Shown: positions 1 to 6,799, counted from the stretch's first letter. The stretch: 15,097 bases of DNA from Clostridia bacterium (GCA_017547865.1 JAFYOA010000049.1:1-15097); one strand, 5' to 3'. The notes: generated by a model not told the origin, from the letters alone. Numbers and translations are program-made.

Positions 1-34
1 AGGTCATGTGGTTCAAATCCCATCTCCGCAACCA
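1..34 (+). tRNA. 3' end of a tRNA (partial), CCA encoded
   Basis: The window opens inside a tRNA. Visible in order are a variable-loop-like AGGTC (1-5), a T arm with the canonical GTTCAAATC core (11-19), the 3' acceptor strand CTCCGCA (24-30), discriminator A31 and an encoded CCA (32-34). The T stem only closes as ATG/CAT plus GG/CC if T9 is bulged out, which is unusual. The anticodon lies outside the window, so the amino acid cannot be assigned. The acceptor strand implies a 5' strand TGCGGAG. A terminator follows eight bases later. Confidence 0.8.
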
Positions 35-41
35 CACAAAG

Positions 42-67
42 GCAGATGCAACAGCATCTGCTTTTTT
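42..67 (+). terminator. Rho-independent terminator of the tRNA
   Basis: A perfect 8-bp stem GCAGATGC/GCATCTGC (42-49 with 54-61) has an AACA tetraloop and is followed by six T residues (62-67). It ends the tRNA transcript just before the GH32 gene's own promoter. Confidence 0.9.
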
Positions 68-96
68 ATTTAAGTGGGTGTGCTGCATAAAAGTGG

Positions 97-125
97 TTGC
101 AGTCTGCCGGTGGATGTGCTATAAA
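97..125 (+). promoter_or_regulatory. Promoter of the GH32 gene
   Basis: TTGCAG (97-102) and TATAAA (120-125) are separated by exactly 17 bp, with an extended -10 TG at 117-118. Transcription should start near 132, giving a leader of about 35 nt before the ATG at 167. Confidence 0.7.
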
Positions 126-166
126 ATAGATGTATTCTTTTGTTTTGAAGACAAGGAGTGAACGTT

Positions 167-1261
167 ATGGATTATTTACAGAAATTGCGCTACCACTACA
201 GCCCCGCCAAGGGTTGGCGGAACGATCCCAACGGCCTGGTTTATTTTCAGGGGTATTACCATATTTTCTACCAGCATGCGCCCGATTACGAAGTGCCATG
301 GAAACAGCCCATGCACTGGGGCCACGCGCGGACAAAGGATTTTTTGGAATGGGAAGAGCTGCCCGTGGCGCTGTACCCCGAAAACGAATACGAAAACAAC
401 GGCTGTTGGTCCGGCACCGCGATCGTGAAAGACGATACGCTGTATCTGTTCTATGCATCCGTCCACGGTGAAGCCTGCGAACAGACGGTCAGCGTGGCGT
501 ATTCCACCGATGGCATTCATTTTGAAAAATACAAAAATAATCCGGTGATCGACCATTACCCGGTGACCGGCGGCCATGATTTCCGCGACCCTGCCGTTTG
601 CTGCATCAACGGGCAGTATTACTGCGTGATGGCCACCGGCAATCCGGAGGATAAGGCCGGCCGCCTGCTGCTGTATAAGAGCGGCGACCTTTTTCATTGG
701 GAATATAGCGGGATTATGAGCGAGTGGGCCGATTGCAAATACACGGAGTGCCCGTCGTTCATGCAGGCGGAGAACGGTCTGTATCTGTTGGCGGCATCGG
801 TTTGCCCGCTGGAGAAAGAACACTATTTCTCCATGATGTACGGTACGTTTGAAGATGAAAAATTCACGATCAAGCACATGGCTGAAGTGGACAAAGGCCC
901 GGATCAGTATGCCGGACAGGTTTTCCGCGACCATCTTGGCCGGAATATTCTGATCTCCTGGATTCCCGGCTGGAAATACAGCGGCTACGCCCCGCGAGAT
1001 GTGGGCTGCATGTCTGTTCCCAGAGAGATCAAATTTGTGGACGGCAAAATCGTGGGCTACCCCGTTCAAGAACTTCAGCACCTGCTGACGGACAGCGATC
1101 CCGCCGTGAAGCGGACGGAAACCGGCTTTATCATTGAGCGCGAAAACAGAGAACCGGTGGTGTATGAAGGCGAGATCACGGATCTGAAAATTTTGCGGGA
1201 CGGCTACGTAGTGGAGGTCTTCGTCAACGGTGGCGAAGAAATTTACTCCGTGCTGCTGTGA
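167..1261 (+). CDS. GH32 beta-fructosidase / sucrose-6-phosphate hydrolase, compact form
   Basis: Predicted 364 aa cytoplasmic hydrolase of glycosidic bonds to beta-D-fructofuranosyl units (sucrose, sucrose-6-P or short fructans). The three GH32 signature blocks are present: NDPNG with the nucleophile at D20, the RDP motif with transition-state stabiliser D141, and ECP with acid/base E194. These define the five-bladed propeller. Most GH32 enzymes continue into a long beta-sandwich for about 480-500 aa. Here only a short tail remains, ending in the EVFVNGGE signature normally found near the end of that sandwich, so the sandwich is abbreviated rather than cut off. The ATG at 167 is chosen because AAGGAG (153-158) sits eight bases upstream; a GTG at 158 would overlap that site. 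There is no signal peptide. The gene is monocistronic between its own promoter and terminator. Natural substrate, and whether it is phosphorylated, cannot be read from sequence. Confidence 0.9.
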   Translation: MDYLQKLRYHYSPAKGWRNDPNGLVYFQGYYHIFYQHAPDYEVPWKQPMHWGHARTKDFLEWEELPVALYPENEYENNGCWSGTAIVKDDTLYLFYASVHGEACEQTVSVAYSTDGIHFEKYKNNPVIDHYPVTGGHDFRDPAVCCINGQYYCVMATGNPEDKAGRLLLYKSGDLFHWEYSGIMSEWADCKYTECPSFMQAENGLYLLAASVCPLEKEHYFSMMYGTFEDEKFTIKHMAEVDKGPDQYAGQVFRDHLGRNILISWIPGWKYSGYAPRDVGCMSVPREIKFVDGKIVGYPVQELQHLLTDSDPAVKRTETGFIIERENREPVVYEGEITDLKILRDGYVVEVFVNGGEEIYSVLL

Positions 1262-1283
1262 TCTCTGTATTGGCATAATAAGA

Positions 1284-1316
1284 GGCAGGTGCTGCGGCAC
1301 CTGCCTTTTTCTTTTT
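1284..1316 (+). terminator. Terminator of the GH32 gene
   Basis: A 9-bp perfect stem GGCAGGTGC/GCACCTGCC (1284-1292 with 1297-1305), loop TGCG, is followed by TTTTTCTTTTT. It lies 22 bases after the GH32 stop codon. Confidence 0.92.
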
Positions 1317-1343
1317 GCTCTGCCACACGAGCGGATCGTTGTC

Positions 1344-1372
1344 TTGACAAACCGCCTGTATTCGCATACAAT
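1344..1372 (+). promoter_or_regulatory. Promoter of the thioesterase-isomerase operon
   Basis: Consensus TTGACA (1344-1349), 17-bp spacer and TACAAT (1367-1372). The predicted start near 1379 gives a leader of about 23 nt. Confidence 0.8.
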
Positions 1373-1401
1373 TGCTGTAGATATCGCAAAGGAGCAACGC
1401 C

Positions 1402-1869
1402 ATGAGACCGACCAAACGAGTAGAAGATTCTCTGACCGAGCAGCAGTATTTGATCTGCCCGGCCCACATCAACCATTACGGAAGGCTGTTCGGCGGGCAA
1501 CTGCTTAAATGGATCGACGAGCTTGCGGGCATTGTTGCCATGCGCCATTGCGGAAGCACGATCACCACCGCCGCCATCGATAACCTGCAGTTCCGCGCTC
1601 CGGCTTACACCGGCGATATGATCGTTCTGCGCGGTTGGGTAACCTGCGTAGGCAGAACTTCCATGGAGATCCGCGTGGATACGTACCGGGAAGCACTGGA
1701 CGGCCGCAGAGAAATGATTAACCAGGCTTACATTGATATGGTGGCCATCGATTGCCAGGGACACCCCAAGGAAGTTCCCGATATTGCGATTGTAACGGAA
1801 GAACAGAAGAAAGAATGGGAAGCCGCACAAAAACGCCGGGAACTCCGCAAAGCGCGCCGCCAACCGTAA
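1402..1869 (+). CDS. Hotdog-fold acyl-CoA thioesterase
   Basis: A 155 aa protein of the single-domain YciA/BACH-type acyl-CoA hydrolase family, which cleaves acyl-CoA to free acid and CoA in the cytoplasm. The diagnostic block is N24 followed by GRLFGGQLLKWID (27-39). It places an Asn and Asp (D39) in the region used by this family for catalysis, on the start of the central hotdog helix. The C-terminal 25 residues are highly charged (KKEWEAAQKRRELRKARR), probably a helical tail beyond the fold. Active forms are hexamers or trimers of dimers in characterised relatives. Start ATG 1402 has AAAGGAG (1388-1394) seven bases upstream. The next gene begins 27 bp after the stop with no terminator between, so the two are probably co-transcribed. 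Acyl chain specificity cannot be deduced. Confidence 0.88.
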   Translation: MRPTKRVEDSLTEQQYLICPAHINHYGRLFGGQLLKWIDELAGIVAMRHCGSTITTAAIDNLQFRAPAYTGDMIVLRGWVTCVGRTSMEIRVDTYREALDGRREMINQAYIDMVAIDCQGHPKEVPDIAIVTEEQKKEWEAAQKRRELRKARRQP

Positions 1870-1896
1870 GGCAAAAAAAGAAAGCAGGTCATCTTT

Positions 1897-2778
1897 ATGG
1901 ACAATAAATCGGTAACAACAGGCATTTGCTGCCTCCCCTACGAAAACACCTACGGGCGTTACGGTGAAGACAAATTCCGGAAGATCAAGCAGCACGGTTA
2001 CGACGCCGTGGACTACAATATTTCCGATACAGATTGCGAACTGTACTCCCTTGACGAAACCGCGCTGGAAGAAAAAATGAAAAAAGAAGCCGAACGTGCC
2101 CGGGAGGCGGGCATCGTTATTTCGCAGGTACACGGCCCGTGGCGGTATCCTCCGCAGGATGCAACCGAAGACGACCGCGCCGAGCGGCTGGAAAAAATGC
2201 AGAAGTGTGCCCGCATGACCGCCCTTCTCGGTTGCAAATATCTGGTGATTCACCCCATTATGCCCTATGGAACGCACGACCTGGAGCTTGGCCGCGCGAA
2301 GGAGACCCGCGCTCTGAACGAGCAGTTTTTCCGTGCGCTGGTAGATTACGCCAAACAATACGGCGTTACGGTCTGCATGGAAAACATGCCCATGCTTCAG
2401 TTCTCTTTGGCTACACCGAAGCAGGTTTTGGAATTCGTGCAAAACTTTGACGACGAGAACCTGAAGATCTGCCTGGACACAGGCCATGTTGCGGTGTTCC
2501 CGGGAGAATCTGCCGGCGATGCCGTTCGTGAACTGGGCGAATACATCAAAGTGCTGCATATTCACGATAACAAAGGTGACCGGGACGCACACCTGCACCC
2601 GACGGAAGGCATCGTGGATTGGGCAGACTTTTTCCGCGCTTTGGATGAAATCAATTTCGACGGCGTACTGTCTCTGGAAACGTTCCCTTCTGCGGATTTG
2701 GATGATGAACGTTTTGAGGAAGAAGGCCTGCGGCTGAACCGGCTGCTCAAACAGCTGATCGCCGAAAAAGACAACTAA
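1897..2778 (+). CDS. Sugar phosphate isomerase/epimerase (xylose isomerase-like TIM barrel)
   Basis: A 293 aa member of the AP-endonuclease-2/xylose-isomerase-like TIM-barrel superfamily, soluble and metal-dependent. The expected metal cluster can be seen at strand ends: E162 in CMENMP, D194 with H197 in CLDTGH, H221 and H223 in HIHDN, and E261 in LSLETF. This layout is shared by ketose 3-epimerases, hydroxypyruvate isomerase, IolE/IolI-type inositol enzymes and endonuclease IV. The general fold and metal role are therefore clear but the substrate is not. A DNA-repair role is unlikely because the usual extra endonuclease IV His ligands are not obvious. It is the second gene of a unit with the thioesterase. 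The ATG at 1897 is preceded by a weak AGCAGG site (1883-1888), which fits partial dependence on translation of the upstream gene. Confidence 0.82.
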   Translation: MDNKSVTTGICCLPYENTYGRYGEDKFRKIKQHGYDAVDYNISDTDCELYSLDETALEEKMKKEAERAREAGIVISQVHGPWRYPPQDATEDDRAERLEKMQKCARMTALLGCKYLVIHPIMPYGTHDLELGRAKETRALNEQFFRALVDYAKQYGVTVCMENMPMLQFSLATPKQVLEFVQNFDDENLKICLDTGHVAVFPGESAGDAVRELGEYIKVLHIHDNKGDRDAHLHPTEGIVDWADFFRALDEINFDGVLSLETFPSADLDDERFEEEGLRLNRLLKQLIAEKDN

Positions 2779-2781
2779 AGC

Positions 2782-2813
2782 AAAAAAGCAGCTTTAACGG
2801 CTGCTTTTTCTTT
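2782..2813 (+). terminator. Terminator of the thioesterase-isomerase operon
   Basis: Stem GCAGC/GCTGC (2788-2792 with 2800-2804), extended by A-T pairs and followed by TTTTTCTTT, lies immediately after the isomerase stop codon. The A-rich 5' flank would let it work weakly in the other direction too. Confidence 0.85.
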
Positions 2814-2849
2814 CTGTATTGATTGCAAAGAGATCAACATCCCAAAAAG

Positions 2850-2884
2850 AAAGCACACTCAACCGGTGAGTGTGCTTTTTTGTT
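2850..2884. terminator. Second hairpin, probably bidirectional; likely end of the - strand radical SAM transcript
   Basis: A perfect 8-bp stem GCACACTC/GAGTGTGC (2853-2860 with 2868-2875), loop AACCGGT, has a T run (2876-2882) on the + strand. The A-rich stretch AAAAAGAAA on the other side becomes a T tract on the - strand. The + strand unit already has its own terminator 40 bases earlier, so this one most plausibly serves the convergent radical SAM gene whose stop lies at 3007, or insulates both. Confidence 0.8.
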
Positions 2885-3006
2885 TTACAAACGGAATTGG
2901 CCAATCAAAAACGCACGCTGGGTGGAAGAATACGGAACTGTAAACGGATTCAATTCGATATTTCTTCTGTTTACAAACTTCAAGAAAAATACATCGGTTT
3001 GCTATT
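2885..3006. other. Non-coding 3' flank with short related repeats
   Basis: About 120 bases between the second hairpin and the radical SAM stop, with no credible gene. It contains TGTAAAC (2939-2945) inverted as GTTTACA (2969-2975), and a further ACAAACGGAATTGG copy near 2887-2900 that resembles GTAAACGGATTCAATT (2940-2955). It would be the 3' untranslated part of the - strand transcript. No function is assigned. Confidence 0.35.
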
Positions 3007-3831
3007 TTAAAACCTCCGGGCATAGCCGCAGCGGCGGCAAAGTTCTTCCGCTGCTTTCCGGCGGCGAAAGCCTTCTGCGATGGCCTGCGCCCGGGGAGAA
3101 GACAAAATCCCCGTCAATTCCTCGCGGAAAACATTGCCCAAAGCAATGGTGCCTTCGCTGTCCAGGCAGCAGGGCACCACGGTTCCGTCGCAAAGAATAC
3201 CGAAATGATCCCGCATGCCGTAGCAAAACACCCGCTCGCCGTAATCCGCGGCATTGGCATCGGGCCATTCAAAGCGATCTCCCCACTCCAAATGCAGCTT
3301 TTCCCGAATGCGGACGCCCCGGCTGTTTTCTGCCCAGGGGCCGGGCAGCTTTTCTTTTAATCGAGCAAGGGCAACATCGTTTTTGCCTTCATCAAAGCCG
3401 TTGTTCCACAAACGCAGAGAAACAATGGTACCGTCTTCGGCGGCTTTGGCGGCAAAATCAGCAATTTTATCAATGTAGCGCAGGTGGGCGTCCTGCTGTT
3501 CCCCCTCAAAGCTGTGCAAAGAGATATTCACTTTGTACAGCCCTTTGCCCAACAGTTCCTCCCCACGAGAGTCCAGCAGCGTACCGTTGGTGGTGATCAT
3601 GGGGTGAAAACCACTCTCGTTTGCCATTTGAATAAAACGCGGAAGCAGCGGATGCACCAGCGGTTCTCCCATCAGGTGGTGGTAGATGTACTTGGTTTTT
3701 CCGGCCAGCTGTTCCAGCACGCGGGCGTACTCCGCCTCTGTCATCTGCCGCAGAGAACGGCTGTGACCGTGACAAAAAGAGCAATGCATATTGCAGACAT
3801 TGGTGATCTCCACATAAACCCGGGAATACAT
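3007..3831 (-). CDS. Radical SAM protein with short SPASM/twitch-like C-terminal domain
   Basis: A 274 aa cytoplasmic Fe-S enzyme. The radical SAM CxxxCxxC motif is at C13, C17 and C20 (CNMHCSFC); MGEP near residue 55 matches the SAM-binding GxP-type loop. The C-terminal part carries C203, then C214 in the block ILCDGTVVPCC with C221 and C222, and a final CRRC at C265 and C268. This resembles SPASM/twitch domains that bind auxiliary 4Fe-4S clusters in peptide- and sulfatase-maturing enzymes. The full seven-Cys SPASM set is not complete, so one auxiliary cluster is more likely than two. AGGAGGG stands just upstream of the ATG, and there is a consensus promoter. Neither a sulfatase nor a recognisable precursor peptide is adjacent, so the substrate is unknown. 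It is divergent from the GH78 gene. Confidence 0.82.
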   Translation of the reverse strand: MYSRVYVEITNVCNMHCSFCHGHSRSLRQMTEAEYARVLEQLAGKTKYIYHHLMGEPLVHPLLPRFIQMANESGFHPMITTNGTLLDSRGEELLGKGLYKVNISLHSFEGEQQDAHLRYIDKIADFAAKAAEDGTIVSLRLWNNGFDEGKNDVALARLKEKLPGPWAENSRGVRIREKLHLEWGDRFEWPDANAADYGERVFCYGMRDHFGILCDGTVVPCCLDSEGTIALGNVFREELTGILSSPRAQAIAEGFRRRKAAEELCRRCGYARRF

Positions 3832-3861
3832 GTACAGCCCTCCTCGCTTGGCTTTTCTGCT

Positions 3862-3890
3862 ATTATACTAAATACCGGCAGTTTTGACAA
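3862..3890 (-). promoter_or_regulatory. Promoter of the radical SAM gene
   Basis: Read on the - strand: TTGTCA (3885-3890), 17-bp spacer and perfect TATAAT (3862-3867). It is back to back with the GH78 promoter, with 20 bp between the two -35 boxes. Confidence 0.8.
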
Positions 3891-3910
3891 TCTTCATTTC
3901 TTCTCTATGA

Positions 3911-3939
3911 TTGAAAATCACAGAAGCGTATGCTATACT
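3911..3939 (+). promoter_or_regulatory. Promoter of the GH78 gene
   Basis: TTGAAA (3911-3916), 17-bp spacer and TATACT (3934-3939), with an extended -10 TG at 3931-3932. Transcription would begin around 3946, giving a very short leader of under 20 nt before the ATG at 3963. Confidence 0.75.
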
Positions 3940-3962
3940 AATGCCGAAAGCAGGTGTTGACA

Positions 3963-5828
3963 ATGTTTGACCAAAAAGCAAAATGGATCTGGCTTCGGCC
4001 CACCGCCGAAAAGAACGAATACGCCCTGTTTGAAGGCAGCTTTTCTTTTGGCGGAACGGCAGCCATTTTTAAAATAGCGGCAGAGACAGACTACATTCTC
4101 TATATCAACGGCAAGCTGGCGGCCTTTGGCCAGTTCGCCGGTTATCCTTTCGAAAAATACTACGACGAGATCGATATCACCCCCTTCTGCACCACCGGAA
4201 AAAACACGTTTTCCGTCACCGTGCGTTACGAGGGTGTAAACAGCGCCACCCATATTGACGACGGCCCCGGTGTGATCTATTCCCTGGAAATCGACGGACA
4301 GGCGGTTTGCTGCAGCGGTACCGCCACCCTTGGCGGCTTCGATTCCCGCCACATCCAGCACCAGGAGCGCAGCATTACGGTGCAGTTGGGGCTCACCTCC
4401 GGCATGAAGAACGGCGAAGCACCCGTTCTTTCTCCCTGTGTGGAAGTGAAAAAAACGTATAATTTGAAACCGCGCCCGGTAAGGAAAACGGAGTTGGGCG
4501 AATTTGTGGAAGGCAAGCCGGTTTCTGCCGAAAAGCACATCTACGACCTCGGCCGGGAGACCGCAGGTTATCTGCAGATCAAAGTAAAATCTCCCGCCCC
4601 CTGCAATTTCACCGTCACCTACGGAGAACACCTTGCCGACGGCAGCGTGCGCGATAAGATCGGTGCCCGCGACTTTTCGCTGGATTTCATGTCTTCCGGC
4701 GGCGAGCAGGAATTTCTGCAATTATTTGTGCGGGTAGCCGCCCGTTACCTGCAGGTTGAACTGCCCGAAGATGCGGAAGTCCTCTCCATCGGTCTGCTGC
4801 CGGTTCTGTACCCGCTGACAGAAAAAGCCCATGCATTCACCGGGTTGGACAAGCAAATTTATGATACCTGCGTGCGCACCCTGCGCCTGTGCATGAACAG
4901 CCACTACGAAGACTGCCCCTGGCGCGAACAGGCGCTGTACGTGCTGGATTCCCGCAACCAGATGCTGTGCGGCTATTACGCCTTTGAGGAGACAGAGTTT
5001 CAGCGGGAAAACCTGGTGTTCATTTCCAAGGGCACCCGCACAGACGGTTATCTGGAACTGACCTTCCCCGCGGTCAACACCCCCGCCATTCCCTTCTTCT
5101 CTGTAATGTACCCGGTGGCGGTATACGAATACGTGCAGCACACCGGCGACACCGGATTTTTAAAAGAAGTCATGCCCACCCTGCTGGGAATCATGAACAA
5201 CACCAAAGAAAAAATCGACCCCAACGGGCTTGTGGCAGAATTCCCTGCCCCCTATTGGAACTTCTACGAGTGGAGCGCCCACAACGACGGCGACCGGCAG
5301 CTGAGCGGCACAAACTACTTTGAGGGCAAGTACCATCTCATTTTGAACTGTGCCTATGTATATGCGGCAGAAAAGTTCAGCCGGCTGTGTGAACTGGCCG
5401 GCATGGAATGGTCGGCGGATCTCGACGGACTGAAAGCCGCCATTCTGCGGGAATTTTTCAATGAAGAGACAGGTCTTTTCTGCACCAGCAATTACGAAAA
5501 AGACGATTACTCCCAGTTGGGCAACGCCTTTGCGCTGCTCATCGGCCTGGGAGATGACCGCACCCTGGAGGCCGTAAAACACGACCGCAGCCTCACCCCT
5601 GCCACCCTCTCCATGATGATTTACGTATACGACATGCTGCTGGCCCGGGACAAAGACAGCAAGGCATACATTCTGGATGACATTCGGCAGAAATACGGCT
5701 ACATGCTGGAAAACGGCGCCACCAGTTTTTGGGAGACCATTGAGGGCGAGGCCGCCTTTGACAAAGCCGGCAGCCTGTGCCATGGCTGGAGCGCCCTGCC
5801 CGTGTATTACTACAATATTCTGAACTGA
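3963..5828 (+). CDS. GH78 alpha-L-rhamnosidase, cytoplasmic
   Basis: A 621 aa inverting glycosidase predicted to release L-rhamnose from rhamnosides. The N-terminal 300 residues form beta-sandwich domains, starting with the WIWL motif typical of the family. The catalytic (alpha/alpha)6 barrel follows. Its signature DCPWREQ begins at D317, with E322 as general acid and D329 at +12. This matches the D/E/D spacing of the Bacillus GL1 RhaB active site. The general base is E591 in SFWET, and H607 in CHGW closes the pocket. ATG 3963 is chosen over the GTG at 3954 because AGG (3952-3954) then has an 8-base spacing. There is no signal peptide, so the enzyme should act on imported oligosaccharides or aryl rhamnosides. 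It stands alone between its own promoter and terminator. At about 620 aa it is shorter than the 900-1000 aa multidomain members. No rhamnose isomerase or kinase is in the window. Confidence 0.86.
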   Translation: MFDQKAKWIWLRPTAEKNEYALFEGSFSFGGTAAIFKIAAETDYILYINGKLAAFGQFAGYPFEKYYDEIDITPFCTTGKNTFSVTVRYEGVNSATHIDDGPGVIYSLEIDGQAVCCSGTATLGGFDSRHIQHQERSITVQLGLTSGMKNGEAPVLSPCVEVKKTYNLKPRPVRKTELGEFVEGKPVSAEKHIYDLGRETAGYLQIKVKSPAPCNFTVTYGEHLADGSVRDKIGARDFSLDFMSSGGEQEFLQLFVRVAARYLQVELPEDAEVLSIGLLPVLYPLTEKAHAFTGLDKQIYDTCVRTLRLCMNSHYEDCPWREQALYVLDSRNQMLCGYYAFEETEFQRENLVFISKGTRTDGYLELTFPAVNTPAIPFFSVMYPVAVYEYVQHTGDTGFLKEVMPTLLGIMNNTKEKIDPNGLVAEFPAPYWNFYEWSAHNDGDRQLSGTNYFEGKYHLILNCAYVYAAEKFSRLCELAGMEWSADLDGLKAAILREFFNEETGLFCTSNYEKDDYSQLGNAFALLIGLGDDRTLEAVKHDRSLTPATLSMMIYVYDMLLARDKDSKAYILDDIRQKYGYMLENGATSFWETIEGEAAFDKAGSLCHGWSALPVYYYNILN

Positions 5829-5836
5829 AGCCACGG

Positions 5837-5873
5837 AAGAGCAGATGCCTTTGCACCTGCTCTTTCTTTTTTG
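5837..5873 (+). terminator. Terminator of the GH78 gene
   Basis: Hairpin AAGAGCAGATGC/GCACCTGCTCTT (5837-5848 with 5853-5864) has one A-C mismatch and a CTTT loop, followed by T-rich TTCTTTTTT. It abuts the -35 box of the next promoter (5874), so termination and initiation signals are packed end to end. Confidence 0.88.
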
Positions 5874-5902
5874 TTGAAAAACCAGGCCGACCGTGCTATA
5901 CT
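5874..5902 (+). promoter_or_regulatory. Promoter of the HAD phosphatase gene
   Basis: TTGAAA (5874-5879), 17-bp spacer and TATACT (5897-5902), with an extended TG at 5894-5895. The start near 5909 rules out any upstream in-frame start codon for the HAD gene. Confidence 0.78.
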
Positions 5903-5932
5903 GTGGACATATTGCAGCAAGGAGGGCTCCGT

Positions 5933-6754
5933 TTGAAAAAGTTTGAAGGATCGCTGTTCTGCACCGACCTGGATGGCACACTGTATGCCGATGACAAAAC
6001 CGTATCCAAAGAAAACCTGGCAGCCATCGAATATTTCAAATCCGAAGGCGGCTTGTTCACTTTTATCACCGGTCGTGTTCCCATGACTTCTGTGGACATC
6101 TGCCGTGTGATCCACCCCAATGCACCTTACGGCTGCATCAATGGCGGCGGAATTTACGATCCGCACAAAGAGGAGTATCTTTGGAGCCTTGATTTATCTC
6201 ATGAAGCCTTGGAGTTGGTGCGGGATGTAGACAGGATCCTGCCGGAGATCGGCATTCAGTTCAACACGAAAAAAGGAATTTATTTCAACAAAGACAACGA
6301 GGCCATGGTTCGTTTTCGCCGGGTAACGGGAATGCCCTACCTGCCCTGCGGCTGCGATGAACTGCAGGAACCGCTTCTGAAAATCATTTTCGGCCATAAT
6401 GACACCGCGCAGATCGAAGCGCTCATTCAATTTCTTCAAGCCCACCCCAAGGCAGATCGGTTCGATTTTATCCGCTCGGAGCGGCGTCTGTACGAAATTC
6501 TCCCCAAAGGGGCCGGCAAAGGCACTGCACTGCGGAAGTTGACGGAGATTTTGGGCATAGACCCCGCCAAAACCATTGCCATTGGCGACTACAACAACGA
6601 TATTTCCATGCTGAAAGCCGCCGGGCTGAGCTTTGCGGTGGCAAACGCCGTGCCGGAAGTCAAAGCCGCCGCAAAATATCAAACGGTCAGCAACAACGAA
6701 CACGCCATCGCCGCGGTGATCGACGCACTGGACCGGGGCGAATTCACATTTTAA
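5933..6754 (+). CDS. Cof-type HAD-IIB family phosphatase
   Basis: A 273 aa haloacid dehalogenase-superfamily hydrolase, which removes phosphate from small phosphometabolites (commonly sugar phosphates or pyridoxal-P in relatives). All four motifs are seen: DLDGTL with nucleophile D12 and acid D14; FITGR supplying motif II Thr; K196 in the KGAGKG segment (also the hallmark of the Cof subgroup); and GDYNND with Mg ligands D219 and D223. The central residues 85-185 form the C2B-type cap that sets substrate choice. The start is TTG 5933: a strong AAGGAGG (5919-5925) lies 7 bases upstream, and the promoter excludes the longer in-frame reading that begins inside the GH78 gene. A natural substrate cannot be assigned, although the surrounding genes favour a sugar phosphate. 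Confidence 0.88.
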   Translation: MKKFEGSLFCTDLDGTLYADDKTVSKENLAAIEYFKSEGGLFTFITGRVPMTSVDICRVIHPNAPYGCINGGGIYDPHKEEYLWSLDLSHEALELVRDVDRILPEIGIQFNTKKGIYFNKDNEAMVRFRRVTGMPYLPCGCDELQEPLLKIIFGHNDTAQIEALIQFLQAHPKADRFDFIRSERRLYEILPKGAGKGTALRKLTEILGIDPAKTIAIGDYNNDISMLKAAGLSFAVANAVPEVKAAAKYQTVSNNEHAIAAVIDALDRGEFTF

Positions 6755-6761
6755 ACAAACA

Positions 6762-6788
6762 AAAAAGCGGGATGTTCACCCGCTTTTT
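6762..6788. terminator. Bidirectional terminator between convergent genes
   Basis: AAAAAGCGGG (6762-6771) pairs with CCCGCTTTTT (6779-6788) around loop ATGTTCA. Flanking TTTAAACAA/TTGTTTAAA sequences extend the symmetry to about 6750-6798. T tracts are present on both strands, so it ends both the HAD transcript and the - strand zinc-ribbon transcript. Confidence 0.88.
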
Positions 6789-6799
6789 GTTGTTTAAAA

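Noticed and set aside
1..167. tRNA-linked genomic island or attachment site
   Set aside because: No integrase, direct repeat of the tRNA 3' end, or mobile gene was seen in the window; the adjoining genes look like ordinary metabolism.
176..1300. A 374-codon - strand open frame opposite the GH32 gene
   Set aside because: It begins inside the terminator hairpin and has a low-complexity hydrophobic/charged shadow composition; the GH32 frame carries all catalytic motifs.
1243..2598. A 451-codon - strand open frame across the thioesterase and isomerase genes
   Set aside because: It spans two well-supported + strand genes, their promoter and the preceding terminator, with no motif of its own.
2939..2952. 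cre-like site (TGTAAACGGATTCA) for catabolite control protein CcpA
   Set aside because: It matches the consensus with one mismatch but lies in the 3' flank of the radical SAM gene, with no promoter nearby, so regulatory use is unlikely.
2823..3596. A 257-codon + strand open frame over the hairpin and the radical SAM gene
   Set aside because: It starts inside a terminator region and is antisense to a gene with clear Fe-S motifs, a promoter and a ribosome site.
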